From Shewanella insulae (GTDB taxonomy: Bacteria > Pseudomonadota > Gammaproteobacteria > Enterobacterales > Shewanellaceae): a stretch of DNA of 64,000 bases. The stretch lies in contig NZ_WRPA01000012.1 of assembly GCF_009831655.1 (NCBI RefSeq), positions 109,176 to 173,175 of the forward strand, in the 5' to 3' direction. Numbering within the stretch: the first letter of the stretch is position 1; the number at the start of each line of letters is the position of its first letter. Below are positions 15,831 to 24,365 of this stretch, piece by piece. The notes below the pieces were generated by a model. It saw nothing but the letters and a program-made list of their open reading frames with translations. It ran no database searches and was not told the DNA's origin. The position numbers and the translations under genes were made by a program.

Positions 15831-17318
15831 ATGGAAGCCGAGATAGAGCTAAAACTATTTTTCCCCGAAAACAAACGCGAAGCCTTGGTATCACTGCTTA
15901 ACAGTCTACCCCATAGCGATGCAAAAGGCGCAGTTCATCTGTCCAACAGTTACTACGATACCCCTGACCTTCAGCTTAGACGCTGGGACATGGGGCTGCG
16001 TATTCGTGGCCGTGACGGCCAATTTGAACAGACCATCAAGACCGCCGGCACTGTGATCGGTGGGGTGCACTCCCGTCCCGAGTACAATATTGATATCGAT
16101 CAAGCAAAGGTCAATTTGTCGCTCTTCCCTAATGAGATCTGGCCAGAAGGAGCCGATATCGCCACTGTGCAGGACGAGTTGACCTCCCTGTTTGATACCG
16201 ACTTTACTCGCATGAGCTGGCACATCTACCTCGACGAGAGCCTGGTCGAGGTGGCGCTGGATATCGGCACCATTATGGCTAACGGCCAGTGCGAACCTAT
16301 CTGCGAGCTGGAGTTTGAGCTGCTCGCCGGCGATGCCCAGGCGTTGTTAGCCCTGGCCGAACGGGTCACGGCGGAGATCCCGGCAAGACTTGGCCGCGCC
16401 AGCAAGGCCCAGCGCGGCTATCGTCTGGCGGCCATGGCCAGTCCCTTGCAGCTAGACACGCTAGCCTTTATCGCCTTGGCGCAGAAGGGCAGCCTCAAGC
16501 AGGCCCTGATGACCCTGCTGGAAACCGGTTTAGATCGTTGGCAGCTATTGGAAGAGATGCTGCTGGAATCCCGTCAGATGGCGCGCCAGCTGCCGCTGCT
16601 GGGTTATCGCCTGCGCGCCTGTATCCGCCTGCTGCGTTGCACTTTGGCGCAGTTTTCTCTGCTGGACGAGGCTCTGCTGGAGGCCTTCGGTGCCATAGAG
16701 TCTCAGCTGAGCTTTGTCGATAAGGGGCTCAGCCTGTGTGAGCTATTAGATGGCGACGGTGCCTTGTTGAGTAACCTAAGCGAGCCAGAAGGATTGCTCG
16801 ATGCGGTGCATCAGGAGCTGGCCGCCCTAGATATGCCGCGGCAGATAGATGCTATGCTCACCGATGTGACCTATGGTCACTTGCAGGTGCGTCTGGTGAG
16901 CCTCTTGATGGCGGTGAACGCCGGGCAGGTGTATATCAGCGAGCAACAGAGCCTGCAGGCCTTTGCCGATACCTTGCAGGAGGCTTCCTGGCAGCAGATC
17001 GTCTCACTCATGCCCTCCAATGCCCAGCTGAGCAGCGAAGATTATCAATCTTTTGCCAAGGCGCTGGATGAGAGCATCCTGGTTGGGGTGGCCTATGGGG
17101 AGTTGTATAAGCATAAGTCGCGGGATCAGTTCCGGGCCCCTTGGCAGGATCTGGTATTAGGCATACGTACCCTGGGGGCCTACCACTGTCTAAGGGAAAC
17201 CGCCGAGGGGCAGGGGCGGGATATTAATGATTGGCTGGATAACAAGGAGCAGAGCCTGCTGTTTGCCATGGAGCACTCACGTCGTTCGGCGCTCAAGGTA
17301 CAGCCTTACTGGCGCTAA
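15831..17318 (+). CDS. ygiF: CYTH-CHAD inorganic triphosphatase, YgiF-like
   Basis: This 495-residue cytoplasmic protein begins with a CYTH domain (about residues 1-200) that carries the metal-binding ExExK motif as EIELK at residues 4-8, plus RIRGRDGQ and ELEFEL strands. A helical CHAD domain follows (about 215-490). E. coli YgiF hydrolyses inorganic triphosphate, and CHAD domains bind polyphosphate. Its place beside a phosphate transporter and a Pho box supports a role in phosphate or polyphosphate turnover. I chose ATG 15831 because it starts right at the CYTH motif; an in-frame GTG at 15816 would add five residues. The C-terminal part is longer than in E. coli. Confidence 0.85.
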   Translation: MEAEIELKLFFPENKREALVSLLNSLPHSDAKGAVHLSNSYYDTPDLQLRRWDMGLRIRGRDGQFEQTIKTAGTVIGGVHSRPEYNIDIDQAKVNLSLFPNEIWPEGADIATVQDELTSLFDTDFTRMSWHIYLDESLVEVALDIGTIMANGQCEPICELEFELLAGDAQALLALAERVTAEIPARLGRASKAQRGYRLAAMASPLQLDTLAFIALAQKGSLKQALMTLLETGLDRWQLLEEMLLESRQMARQLPLLGYRLRACIRLLRCTLAQFSLLDEALLEAFGAIESQLSFVDKGLSLCELLDGDGALLSNLSEPEGLLDAVHQELAALDMPRQIDAMLTDVTYGHLQVRLVSLLMAVNAGQVYISEQQSLQAFADTLQEASWQQIVSLMPSNAQLSSEDYQSFAKALDESILVGVAYGELYKHKSRDQFRAPWQDLVLGIRTLGAYHCLRETAEGQGRDINDWLDNKEQSLLFAMEHSRRSALKVQPYWR

Positions 17319-17369
17319 CTATCTAGTATCTTGATTAATTTGGCTTTTTACTCAGCTTTTACTTAGCTA

Positions 17370-17390
17370 CTCGGCGCGATCGGCGCCGAG
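17370..17390. terminator. GC-rich hairpin between convergent genes
   Basis: CTCGGCGC-GATCG-GCGCCGAG forms a perfect 8-bp stem between the stops of the CYTH-CHAD gene and the K+ channel gene. There is no T-run on either strand, so it may stabilise 3' ends rather than act as an intrinsic terminator. Confidence 0.45.
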
Positions 17391-17397
17391 TCATTCG

Positions 17398-18195
17398 TTA
17401 GGACTTACTCTTCTCATCCAGTTGGCGCTTGAGCGTTGCTATCTCCTCAAGCAGGGTTTCTTGATTCTTCTCCATCCGCTGCAGCACCAACTCTAATTCA
17501 TCGCGCATCTGCTGGCTCTGGGCCTCCTGTTGCTGCTTATTGTCCGGCGCGATGAAGATGGAGGCCATGTAACCCGAGATCACCCCGAAGAAACTTACGC
17601 CGCAGACGATCACCAATCCGCCGATGAAGTGGCCTATGGTGCTGACCGGATAGTAGTCGCCGTAACCCACTGTGGAGATGGTGACCAGGGCCCACCAGAT
17701 GGCATCTTCTGCGGTATGGATATTGGCATTGGGCTCGCCGCTCTCCACTAACAGAATCATCACCGAGGAGAGGGTGAGTATGGTCACCATGGCTACCAAC
17801 AGGCTGGCCAAGGTGGTCTCTTGACGCTGACGCATCAGGGGGATCAGGATAGAGCGGGTCATGCGGATCAGGCGGATCACCCGCAGTATCTGGAAGAAAC
17901 GGGCCAGCCTCAGCGCTTCGATGGCGGGGATACTGGCCACCAGATCGATCCAGTGGTGCCTGACGTAGTCGCGTTTGTCCTCGGCGCGAAACAGGTTGAC
18001 CAGAAAGTAGCTGATGAAGATGATGCAGATGCTGGTGTCGATGAAGAAGAGCAGGCGACGGGTCTCATCATCTAACTTGGCAAAGGTCAGCATGAGCACC
18101 ACGATGACGGAGATCAATGAGAGCAGCATCATCGCCAGCTCGAAGGGGGTCGGGGTCTGGTTGATGGGCAGAAGCCAGCGCTTTTTATCGATCAT
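17398..18195 (-). CDS. Voltage-gated-type potassium channel with coiled-coil tail
   Basis: This 265-residue inner-membrane protein has the six-helix plan of voltage-gated ion channels: a basic S4-like helix (about 96-118, RLARFFQILRVIRLIRMTR), a pore loop with the K+ selectivity filter TVGYGD (175-180), a final membrane helix, and a cytoplasmic coiled coil (about 220-262). It is the last gene of the operon that starts at the yjfI homologue. Channels of this type recur in PspA/polyamine gene blocks, which suggests a role in membrane potential or turgor under envelope stress; that role is inferred. The ATG at 18195 is clear. Confidence 0.85.
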   Translation of the reverse strand: MIDKKRWLLPINQTPTPFELAMMLLSLISVIVVLMLTFAKLDDETRRLLFFIDTSICIIFISYFLVNLFRAEDKRDYVRHHWIDLVASIPAIEALRLARFFQILRVIRLIRMTRSILIPLMRQRQETTLASLLVAMVTILTLSSVMILLVESGEPNANIHTAEDAIWWALVTISTVGYGDYYPVSTIGHFIGGLVIVCGVSFFGVISGYMASIFIAPDNKQQQEAQSQQMRDELELVLQRMEKNQETLLEEIATLKRQLDEKSKS

Positions 18196-18275
18196 GATAT
18201 CGATTCCTTTTAGGCTGCGGCGCTCAAGCCGAGTTTCCCTGCGAGTCGCCCTTGAATAGTTTTCAGCCCATGATC

Positions 18276-18608
18276 TTATTCGTTTTCGTCGACAAAATGA
18301 ACCAGGTCGTCCAATACGCGGCGTTTTATTTCCAGTTGGTCATCGGCGGTCAGGCCATACTTCTCTGCCAGCTGTTGATAATCTTCCGGACTGAGGGAAA
18401 CGGTGAGGCGCGGACGCTTGGGACGCTTGGTGGTGGCGAGTCCAAGTATGCTGCGGATCTGATCCGAGGGGCTGACGCCTGCATCCAGCGCGGCCTTGCG
18501 GATAGAGTATTGAAACTTTTCGTCCAGATCGAAGGCGACCTGAGTGGCCTTGGCGGCTTTCTGATTCTGCTGCCACTGTTCGGGAAGCAGCTTCTTATTC
18601 TTGGTCAT
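18276..18608 (-). CDS. Small protein with ribbon-helix-helix-like repeats
   Basis: I do not recognise this 110-residue protein with certainty. It has two similar segments, QVAFDLDEKFQYSIRKAALDAGVSPSDQIRSIL (about 22-55) and LTVSLSPEDYQQLAEKYGLTADDQLEIKRRVL (about 67-98). Each begins with a short strand followed by two helices, as in ribbon-helix-helix DNA-binding units. A basic linker (TTKRPKRPR) joins them. It lies between the YjfK-like gene and the K+ channel in the same direction, so a regulator or partner of that module is plausible. It has an ATG at 18608. A GC hairpin (18643-18662) precedes it. Confidence 0.65.
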   Translation of the reverse strand: MTKNKKLLPEQWQQNQKAAKATQVAFDLDEKFQYSIRKAALDAGVSPSDQIRSILGLATTKRPKRPRLTVSLSPEDYQQLAEKYGLTADDQLEIKRRVLDDLVHFVDENE

Positions 18609-18668
18609 TGGCTTGCCTTAAGGTGCTGTGAATCTATCAAAGGGGGCGGCAAGACCGCCCCGTGTTGT

Positions 18669-19313
18669 TTATAGCTGCCCTGGCCAATATTGGCGAATAT
18701 CGCTCAAGGGACGGTAGAGCGTGAGGCTGACATCTGTGTCGCCTCCTTCATACACCTCGACCTCGACGGCGCGGTTTTCCTCTTCATCCAGCAGCAGATA
18801 GCTCTCGAACGGCTCGCCCGAACTCATCCCCTCGTCTTGGGGGGGGCGCATGCCGCGATAATCGGCGCGGTGGAAATAGCCAAACTGGGCGAAGTTCACC
18901 TGATGATAGCGCTCGCCCAGCCATCCGGTGAGGGCGGCTGGGGTCTCTTTGACCTCCAGCTCGGCGTGAGTCTCCTCTTCGAAGATCTCGCTGAAGGCGT
19001 CCAGATCGAACAGTTGCTCCACCTGACTGCGGGGGAGCTTGATGGAGAAGGCCAGATAGGTTTCATCGTCTTCATCCAACGAAAGGCAGAGGCTGTCGTT
19101 GCCGTGGCCCTTGAGCACCCACTCGCAGAGCTGCTTACGCTGGTATTCGTAGGTGTTGATCCCTTCGACTCTCAGCTGTTGGCCTCGCAGTTGCTCGGGC
19201 AGGGCGAAGCTGTCATCCAGGCTGATAATATCGCCTTTTTGCAGATGATTTGGATGGTTGAGTTGGCGTTTGGGCGCCTCTTTCTTACCAAACAATCCTT
19301 TTAAGAATCCCAT
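18669..19313 (-). CDS. yjfK: YjfK-like DUF2491 protein
   Basis: This 214-residue cytoplasmic protein resembles E. coli YjfK (DUF2491). It has a basic N-terminus (MGFLKGLFGKKEAPKR), an acidic middle region, and the conserved stretch YFHRADYRG near residue 150. The function is unknown. In E. coli the gene lies in yjfI-yjfJ-yjfK-yjfL-yjfM-yjfC; here it follows the yjfI and PspA-like genes on the same strand. GAGGG lies about 7 bp upstream of the ATG. A 182-bp gap with a repeat element and a hairpin separates it from the PspA-like gene, so it may have reduced or separate expression. Confidence 0.75.
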   Translation of the reverse strand: MGFLKGLFGKKEAPKRQLNHPNHLQKGDIISLDDSFALPEQLRGQQLRVEGINTYEYQRKQLCEWVLKGHGNDSLCLSLDEDDETYLAFSIKLPRSQVEQLFDLDAFSEIFEEETHAELEVKETPAALTGWLGERYHQVNFAQFGYFHRADYRGMRPPQDEGMSSGEPFESYLLLDEEENRAVEVEVYEGGDTDVSLTLYRPLSDIRQYWPGQL

Positions 19314-19342
19314 GAGCGGCCCTCAAGATGAATAATTAGTTA

Positions 19343-19443
19343 ATACCAACCGCAATAAATAAATGCTCATTCTAGCTCGTAAAACCCTGTCTGGTTCTCA
19401 AGGGTTTTGCTAGGCGATTTCTGAGCACTTACTCTGATTGGCA
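19343..19443. repeat. MITE-like imperfect inverted repeat inside the PspA operon
   Basis: The left arm (ATACCAACCGCAATAAAT...TGCTCATTCTAGC) and the right arm (GCTAGGCGATTTCTGAGCACTTACTCTGATTGGC) are imperfect inverted copies; the TAAaTGCTCA and TGAGCacTTA cores pair best. An inner stem AAAACCCT/AGGGTTTT lies in the middle. It fills most of the gap between the PspA-like and YjfK-like genes. I have the impression that similar arms recur in Shewanella intergenic regions, but cannot check it here. Confidence 0.5.
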
Positions 19444-19447
19444 CAAA

Positions 19448-19475
19448 AGCACCTTGGGCGGAGCCGCAAGGTGCT
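19448..19475 (-). terminator. Weak terminator or processing hairpin after the PspA-like gene
   Basis: AGCACCTTG and CAAGGTGCT form a 9-bp stem with a GC-rich loop. On the minus strand it is followed by TTTTG. This short T-run suggests partial termination, which would lower expression of yjfK and the channel relative to the PspA-like gene. Confidence 0.55.
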
Positions 19476-19495
19476 GATACGAGGTGTGAATGGCC

Positions 19496-20182
19496 TTACT
19501 TACGGGCTTTAAGGCGATCCAGTACCGCGTTGGCATTGGATTTCTGCTCGCCGATGCCCGCCTCGGCCAGCTTGGCCTGTAGCGACTTGTCGCTGTTCTC
19601 GTCGGCCAGGGTTTCGGCAGCTTGGAGACGGTCGTCGAACTGTTGCTGACGCGCCTTGATACGCTCCAATGAGTCCTTGGCGTTTAGCAGCTTAGAGTTG
19701 CTGCTGGCGAAGGAATCGGTAATGGTCGCCGTGGCCTTCTGCACGCTTTCCGTGGTCTTGACCATGCTGAGCTGACGCTGATAGTCGGCCAGCTGGCGCT
19801 CTGTCTTACGCACCAGGTCTTTCAGACGAGTAGCATGGGCGCTGAAGTTGTCGTTTGCGCTCTGGTGCTCGGCCAGTTCCTGGTCAAGTTGAGCGATCTT
19901 TTCGGCCACTTCTAGGGCTAAGGCTTCGTTCTCTTTCTCCAGGGCCTGAGTCGCATAGCCTTCATGCTCGGCGATGGCGCGCTTAAGGCGATCCACTTCG
20001 CGGCTGGCTTGCATCTCTTTGGCCATGACGTCGGTCAGCTCGCGCTTGGCTTTGGTCAGGTGTTTCTCTGCATCACGAATTTCCTGTTCGAAGATGCGTG
20101 TCGAGTTGGCGTCGACGATACTCTGGCCAACTTCGGTGGCACCACCGCGAAAGGCGGTGAGGATCTTGTTCAGTATGCCCAT
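19496..20182 (-). CDS. yjfJ: PspA/IM30-family membrane stress protein (YjfJ-like)
   Basis: This 228-residue protein is almost entirely coiled coil from about residue 25 to 185, as in PspA/IM30. It starts with an amphipathic helix (MGILNKILTAFRGG) that in the family binds stressed membranes. The tail (residues 185-228) is Ala- and Lys-rich. PspA proteins form oligomers on the cytoplasmic face and help hold the proton gradient. No PspF, PspB or PspC gene is nearby; instead it lies with YjfI, YjfK, a K+ channel and, in the next operon, an aminopropyltransferase and DUF350. It has a GGAGT ribosome site. It is the second gene after the operators at 20680-20726. Confidence 0.88.
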   Translation of the reverse strand: MGILNKILTAFRGGATEVGQSIVDANSTRIFEQEIRDAEKHLTKAKRELTDVMAKEMQASREVDRLKRAIAEHEGYATQALEKENEALALEVAEKIAQLDQELAEHQSANDNFSAHATRLKDLVRKTERQLADYQRQLSMVKTTESVQKATATITDSFASSNSKLLNAKDSLERIKARQQQFDDRLQAAETLADENSDKSLQAKLAEAGIGEQKSNANAVLDRLKARK

Positions 20183-20252
20183 AATATGACTCCTCTTGGG
20201 GTAATGGCGCCGCCTTATGCGTTGACCATTACATGACTAAATTGGTTAGCGG

Positions 20253-20666
20253 TTACTTTAAGAAATCGGCCAGCTCGTCGATCACTTCCAGACAGTTGTC
20301 GGACAGGACAGACAGCTCTTGCTCTATCTCTAACATGCTCGATTGCACAGACAGGGCTCCATAGACCACATACTTGTCGTCGACCTTAGCAAAGGAGGAC
20401 AGTGGCATAGGGATGTTGAGTTCGAGCATGGTTTCAAACATCTCGCTGCGACGTTCTTGCTTAACTTCGTCTTCGCCCCACAGGTAGCTGATGCACAGGA
20501 TTTGGTTATCCGTTACCGATACAAACACTGGGATCTCTTCGCGTCCCACAACGTTGACTTGCAGTACTTCGACGTCACCATCTATGGGATAACAATCGAA
20601 TTGAAAGCCGGTGTGGCTGTTGTCGCCAAGTTCATTGAGGTGGTTGGCAATGTTGTGAATGTTCAT
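20253..20666 (-). CDS. yjfI: YjfI-like DUF2170 protein
   Basis: This 137-residue cytoplasmic protein resembles E. coli YjfI (DUF2170): an NIANHLNEL N-terminal helix, then an alternating strand pattern, and an acidic C-terminal helix. The function is unknown, but the gene is the usual leader of PspA/DUF2491/DUF350 clusters. I place the start at ATG 20666, which has AGAGGA 7 bp upstream. An ATG at 20684 lies inside the operator palindrome and has no ribosome site, so it is unlikely to be used. Two operator copies precede the gene, so it and the following pspA-like gene should be tightly regulated. Confidence 0.8.
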   Translation of the reverse strand: MNIHNIANHLNELGDNSHTGFQFDCYPIDGDVEVLQVNVVGREEIPVFVSVTDNQILCISYLWGEDEVKQERRSEMFETMLELNIPMPLSSFAKVDDKYVVYGALSVQSSMLEIEQELSVLSDNCLEVIDELADFLK

Positions 20667-20679
20667 ATTTATCCTCTTT

Positions 20680-20692
20680 GACATATTATGTC
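20680..20692. promoter_or_regulatory. Palindromic operator, copy 1 (yjfI promoter, proximal)
   Basis: GACATATTATGTC is a 13-bp palindrome with 6-bp arms. It lies 14 bp upstream of the yjfI start, in the leader. It is the exact complement form of the copy at 20714-20726, with centres 34 bp apart (about three helical turns). Confidence 0.7.
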
Positions 20693-20713
20693 TGCGATTA
20701 AAGATAGCACTGC

Positions 20714-20726
20714 GACATAATATGTC
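20714..20726. promoter_or_regulatory. Palindromic operator, copy 2 (yjfI promoter, distal)
   Basis: GACATAATATGTC lies where the -35 region should be. On the minus strand TGCTATCTT follows four bases after it, and can serve as an extended -10. The same order (operator, 4-5 bases, TGCTAT) occurs at 24587 in front of the lipoprotein operon. Confidence 0.7.
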
Positions 20727-20755
20727 AAGCGCTATTTTCGTGTTCCATCTTACCT

Positions 20756-22483
20756 TCAGTCGAGCGTCAGGTTTTCATCCTCTGACCAGGCGCGTTGATG
20801 GTAGTGATATAGATGCATGGAGCCTATATCGTTGACCTTCACCTGGTCTGCATGTTCATAATAATTTTTAGGAAATTCAAACGCCGCCCTGATAAGCCCA
20901 GGCGTGAGCCAAGGGTCATCGACCGGCAGGTGTGTCATGTTCGACAGCCGCTGCCTGGCGTCCTGCCCCCTTAGGGTGCCTATGCTCCAGCCCCATTCGC
21001 CGAAACTGGGTACGTTATGGTGATACTGCTCTACCGTAAAGCCAGCAGCTTCCAGTGTCTTACCGACCGAGATGAAAGCCTTGGCGGCGTGGTAGGGGGA
21101 GGTCGACTGCACAGAGATCGCCCCATCGCTGCTCAGCAGCTCCTTGAGCTTGCGATAGAAGAGATCCGAATAGAGCTTGTTGAGATCCGGATGGCTGGGG
21201 TCCGGCAGATCCACGATTATGGCGTCAAACTTCTCGCCTCGCCTGATCAGCTTATCGGCGCCATTGAAGGCATCGTCAATCAGCAGCTCGACCCGCTCAT
21301 CGTTAAAGGCGTCGCCGTTGAGCTTAAGCAGGGCATCTGCGAGCCGCTGTGGCATCTCAGGATCTCTCTCCTTGAACAGTCTCACCAGATCCGCGTCGAG
21401 ATCCATCAGGGTCACCTGCTTGGGTTGCCATTCGAGTACTTGTCTCAGGCCCAATCCGTCACCGCCGCCTATGATCAACACCTTGTCATGGCGGGCGCTG
21501 GCGGCCAGGGTTGGGTGCACCAGAAAGGCGTGGTAGATATGCTCATCCTGGCTGGAGAACTGCAACCGGCCGTTGATATACAGGGAGTATACTGGCGGTA
21601 GGTGATTGCCCCGCAGGCGCTCGGTGAAGGTGAGCTGCTGAAAACGGGTCGCCTTGGCGTAGACCACCTTGTCTTTGTAGAGCAAGTTATTGAAGGCCTG
21701 ATCCCACTTGGGACCATGGATGGCCAGTACCAACAATATACCTGTGGCGATCAGGTGCCCGACCAGTAGCAAGCGGTTGAAGCGGATCTTGGGCCAGAAG
21801 CGCCAGATAAACAGGAAACCCGCCAACAGGTTGAAGCTGGCGGTGAGCGCCGCGGCTAGCTGAATATCCAGGGCCAACATGAAGAGCACCCAGATGGCGG
21901 CGCCGACGCCGGCACCTATATAGTCGGCGCCATAGATGGTGCCTGCGTTATGCAGCAGGTGCTCGTCGCACAGGGACTGACGCACCCTGGCGATCAGGGG
22001 GATCTCCATGCCTATCATAAGGCCCAGCAATACGCCCCAGGCGTAGGGCAGGTATTCGCTTAGCTTCTGTAGCGTGCCGATAAAGCCGCCCTGGGGCAGC
22101 TGATCCGGCGGCAGGCCTATGGTGCTGGCGATGATGATGGGTAGCTGCTGGCCGAAGCCGATAACGGCGGCGGTGATCAGAATCGCCAGGGCGCCACAGA
22201 GGGCGACGCACAGCTCCAGCATGGCGAAGCCGGTGAAGGCGCAGCGGATCTTGCGTGCGGCGAAGGCGCCGACGCCCATGGAGACGATCATCAGGCCTAT
22301 CATGGTGTAGATAGCAGCTTCTAACGCCCCCAGGATCCGCCCCGCATAGTGGGACAGCAGATATTCGTAGATGAGGCCGCAGGCGGCCAGTACCGCCATG
22401 ATCCCCAGCAGCAGGAGATCGTCGAGCCAGCTTAATGATTTAACGCCTGCAGGAGCAGGCGTTGTTGTGTGTGTCGATTGCAT
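20756..22483 (-). CDS. Membrane-anchored aminopropyltransferase (spermidine synthase-like)
   Basis: This 575-residue protein has about seven membrane helices in residues 20-260 and then a spermidine-synthase-type domain. The decarboxylated-AdoMet site shows as LIIGGGDGLGLRQ (about 336-348) with acidic DLDADL at 361, and the catalytic loop as DLPDPSHPDLNKLYS (425-439). It should move an aminopropyl group onto an amine at the inner membrane face. Known SpeE enzymes are soluble, and membrane-anchored forms are typical of PspA/DUF350 operons. It is the last of three genes (lipoprotein, DUF350, this one), 14 bp after the DUF350 gene. The acceptor could be a polyamine or a membrane component; this is not shown by sequence. 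Confidence 0.85.
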   Translation of the reverse strand: MQSTHTTTPAPAGVKSLSWLDDLLLLGIMAVLAACGLIYEYLLSHYAGRILGALEAAIYTMIGLMIVSMGVGAFAARKIRCAFTGFAMLELCVALCGALAILITAAVIGFGQQLPIIIASTIGLPPDQLPQGGFIGTLQKLSEYLPYAWGVLLGLMIGMEIPLIARVRQSLCDEHLLHNAGTIYGADYIGAGVGAAIWVLFMLALDIQLAAALTASFNLLAGFLFIWRFWPKIRFNRLLLVGHLIATGILLVLAIHGPKWDQAFNNLLYKDKVVYAKATRFQQLTFTERLRGNHLPPVYSLYINGRLQFSSQDEHIYHAFLVHPTLAASARHDKVLIIGGGDGLGLRQVLEWQPKQVTLMDLDADLVRLFKERDPEMPQRLADALLKLNGDAFNDERVELLIDDAFNGADKLIRRGEKFDAIIVDLPDPSHPDLNKLYSDLFYRKLKELLSSDGAISVQSTSPYHAAKAFISVGKTLEAAGFTVEQYHHNVPSFGEWGWSIGTLRGQDARQRLSNMTHLPVDDPWLTPGLIRAAFEFPKNYYEHADQVKVNDIGSMHLYHYHQRAWSEDENLTLD

Positions 22484-22497
22484 TCGGGGTGAGCGTC

Positions 22498-23397
22498 TTA
22501 GGCCATCAGGCTGGTGAGGATCAGGGCGATGGCCACACTAATTGCCAGCTCGACGGTGGCGATACCTATGTTGTGCTGCTCTTCCACCTCTGCTTTCAGG
22601 TTGATATTGGCAAGCACCAGTTTCTTCACCAGGGCCAACAGCAGTGAGAGGGCGAGCAGCATGATCACCGAGAAGGTCAGCCAGCCGAGTATGTTGGTGA
22701 CATAGGCGGTCGGCATGAAGACGATGAAGTGGCTGGCGGCGTTAAAGCTCAGCGCCATGGCGAGCATATAGCCGCTGTGACGAATCGCCAGTGCGGTATG
22801 CCCCTTAGTCAGGGCCTCTTGCATAGAGCTATCGTCGTGGCGCTTGGCGTAGCTGCGCTCGCGCAGACGGGTCAGCAGCACCAGCATCAGCTGTGAGATG
22901 GCAAAGGCGCTGAAGATGGCGATAAAGGTGTTCAGGGTCAGATCTTCAGCCCATAGCAGCACAGAACGTATGATGATGGCGGTGGCGATGGCGGCGGTGG
23001 CATCCACTATGGCCACTGAGATATTGCCCTTTAGGATCATGGCGTTTTTGTCTATCTCGTTCAGGGCCACCTTGTCGTGCAGGAAGCGCCCGAGCTTGAT
23101 CAGAATCAGGCCGAAGATGCCGTAGGCGCTCATGCCGATGGCCTCGATGAGGTAGGACTCGGCCGCCTCACCCGTGATGGCGCCGGTGAGTACTATACCC
23201 AGGCCAGCCACGGCGCCGGCGGTGCTGATGCCGAAGGCAAAGTTGTCCCGCTCGGACAGCTCATGGGTGCTGTTTACCTTGACGGTCCAGCCCTGCAGAT
23301 AACGCATGGCCGTGAGCAAGATGATGGCGATGGTCAGATCTATGGCCAAGATGATCGCTAGTTCCTGGGTCAGACCGTAGTGTTGAAAAAATGTCAT
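22498..23397 (-). CDS. yjfL: Duplicated DUF350 membrane protein (YjfL-like)
   Basis: This 299-residue inner-membrane protein has about eight helices in two DUF350 units. Each unit has the pattern of a helix, a Gly/Ala-rich helix and an NISVAIVDAT- or HSGYMLAMAL-like helix (about residues 60-145 and 210-295). E. coli YjfL has a single unit of about 130 residues, so this one is a tandem duplication. The function of DUF350 is unknown, but it occurs with PspA and polyamine-type enzymes. AAGGA precedes the ATG by about 8 bp, and the upstream lipoprotein gene ends 11 bp away, so they are co-transcribed. Confidence 0.82.
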   Translation of the reverse strand: MTFFQHYGLTQELAIILAIDLTIAIILLTAMRYLQGWTVKVNSTHELSERDNFAFGISTAGAVAGLGIVLTGAITGEAAESYLIEAIGMSAYGIFGLILIKLGRFLHDKVALNEIDKNAMILKGNISVAIVDATAAIATAIIIRSVLLWAEDLTLNTFIAIFSAFAISQLMLVLLTRLRERSYAKRHDDSSMQEALTKGHTALAIRHSGYMLAMALSFNAASHFIVFMPTAYVTNILGWLTFSVIMLLALSLLLALVKKLVLANINLKAEVEEQHNIGIATVELAISVAIALILTSLMA

Positions 23398-23408
23398 CTT
23401 AATATCCT

Positions 23409-24365
23409 TTATTTGCCCCGACGAACACTGCGCGTCGTACGACTGCTAGAGTTTCTGAAGTTACTGTTCTTAGAGTAGTTTGAGCGGAACTTACTGCCGC
23501 CGCTTGCCCGTCCTGTGGTGCTGGCCTTGGGGGTAGAGCTGCTTTGACGCGACAGACTGCTGGAGCCTGTGCGAGACTTGGCATAGGGGCTGTCGAAACG
23601 CTTGCCCTGACGGCTGAACTGCTTCTTGGTGCGCTCGAAGGTCTGATTCTGGGCGCGGGCCTGTTTGGGCGAGGTATAGCGATAACGGCCTACGTCATTG
23701 TAGTAGCTGTAGTTGCGGCGGCTCGACCAACGGTCGTAGTAGATGGGGCCGCGGACCAGGTTGGAGAACATGGAATACATGCCATACCAGGCCCAGAAGG
23801 ACATGCCGTTGCTACCTGTCTGCCAGCTGCCGTAGGCGGGGTTACCCACCAACTGGCTGCCGGCACCAAAATCTTCGCCGCCGTTGGCGAGGATATCAGC
23901 CTCACGGCTGATGGCATTGACTCTGGCGAGGGCGCCATCTGACATATCGGCCACCACGTTGACCGGATCCGACAGCATGTCGTTAAACAGGCTGGGATCG
24001 GCCGCCTGGTAGAGGTTTTCCGCCTCCGCCAATTGCTGATCGAGATCGACGAAATTATTCTCGTTGCCTAGCTCCTGTAGACGCCGCTTAAGCGAGACAT
24101 ACATGGGGCCCTGGCTGCTGGCGTCCTTAGACAGCTCTTGTAACAGGGGGGCGACGTCTGGCTTCTGGGAGGCGAGGATGTCGGCATATTGATTGAGTAG
24201 GTTGGCGTTGCGCACCTCGCCGTTATCCAGCATCTGACCTAAGGTGTCGACCCTTGCCTGGGCTAGCTGTTGAAACTTGGCGATCTTCTCCGGCCTGTCG
24301 TCGCCGCATCCCGCCAGGGCGAAGACCAGGGTCAGCGCGAGAACACGCATTAGCATCACTGCCAT
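23409..24365 (-). CDS. Lipoprotein with Ser/Arg-rich tail, first gene of the polyamine operon
   Basis: This 318-residue protein starts with a lipoprotein signal (VLALTLVFALAGC, Cys near residue 20). Residues 25-160 are helical, residues about 165-225 are rich in Gly, Tyr and Trp (SNGMSFWAWYGMYSMFSNLV), and the last 90 residues are a basic, Ser/Arg/Lys-rich tail. I do not know a function. It leads the operon with DUF350 and the aminopropyltransferase and has a leader of about 190 bases downstream of an operator. The basic tail could bind an anionic surface such as LPS or peptidoglycan; this is inference. Confidence 0.72.
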   Translation of the reverse strand: MAVMLMRVLALTLVFALAGCGDDRPEKIAKFQQLAQARVDTLGQMLDNGEVRNANLLNQYADILASQKPDVAPLLQELSKDASSQGPMYVSLKRRLQELGNENNFVDLDQQLAEAENLYQAADPSLFNDMLSDPVNVVADMSDGALARVNAISREADILANGGEDFGAGSQLVGNPAYGSWQTGSNGMSFWAWYGMYSMFSNLVRGPIYYDRWSSRRNYSYYNDVGRYRYTSPKQARAQNQTFERTKKQFSRQGKRFDSPYAKSRTGSSSLSRQSSSTPKASTTGRASGGSKFRSNYSKNSNFRNSSSRTTRSVRRGK

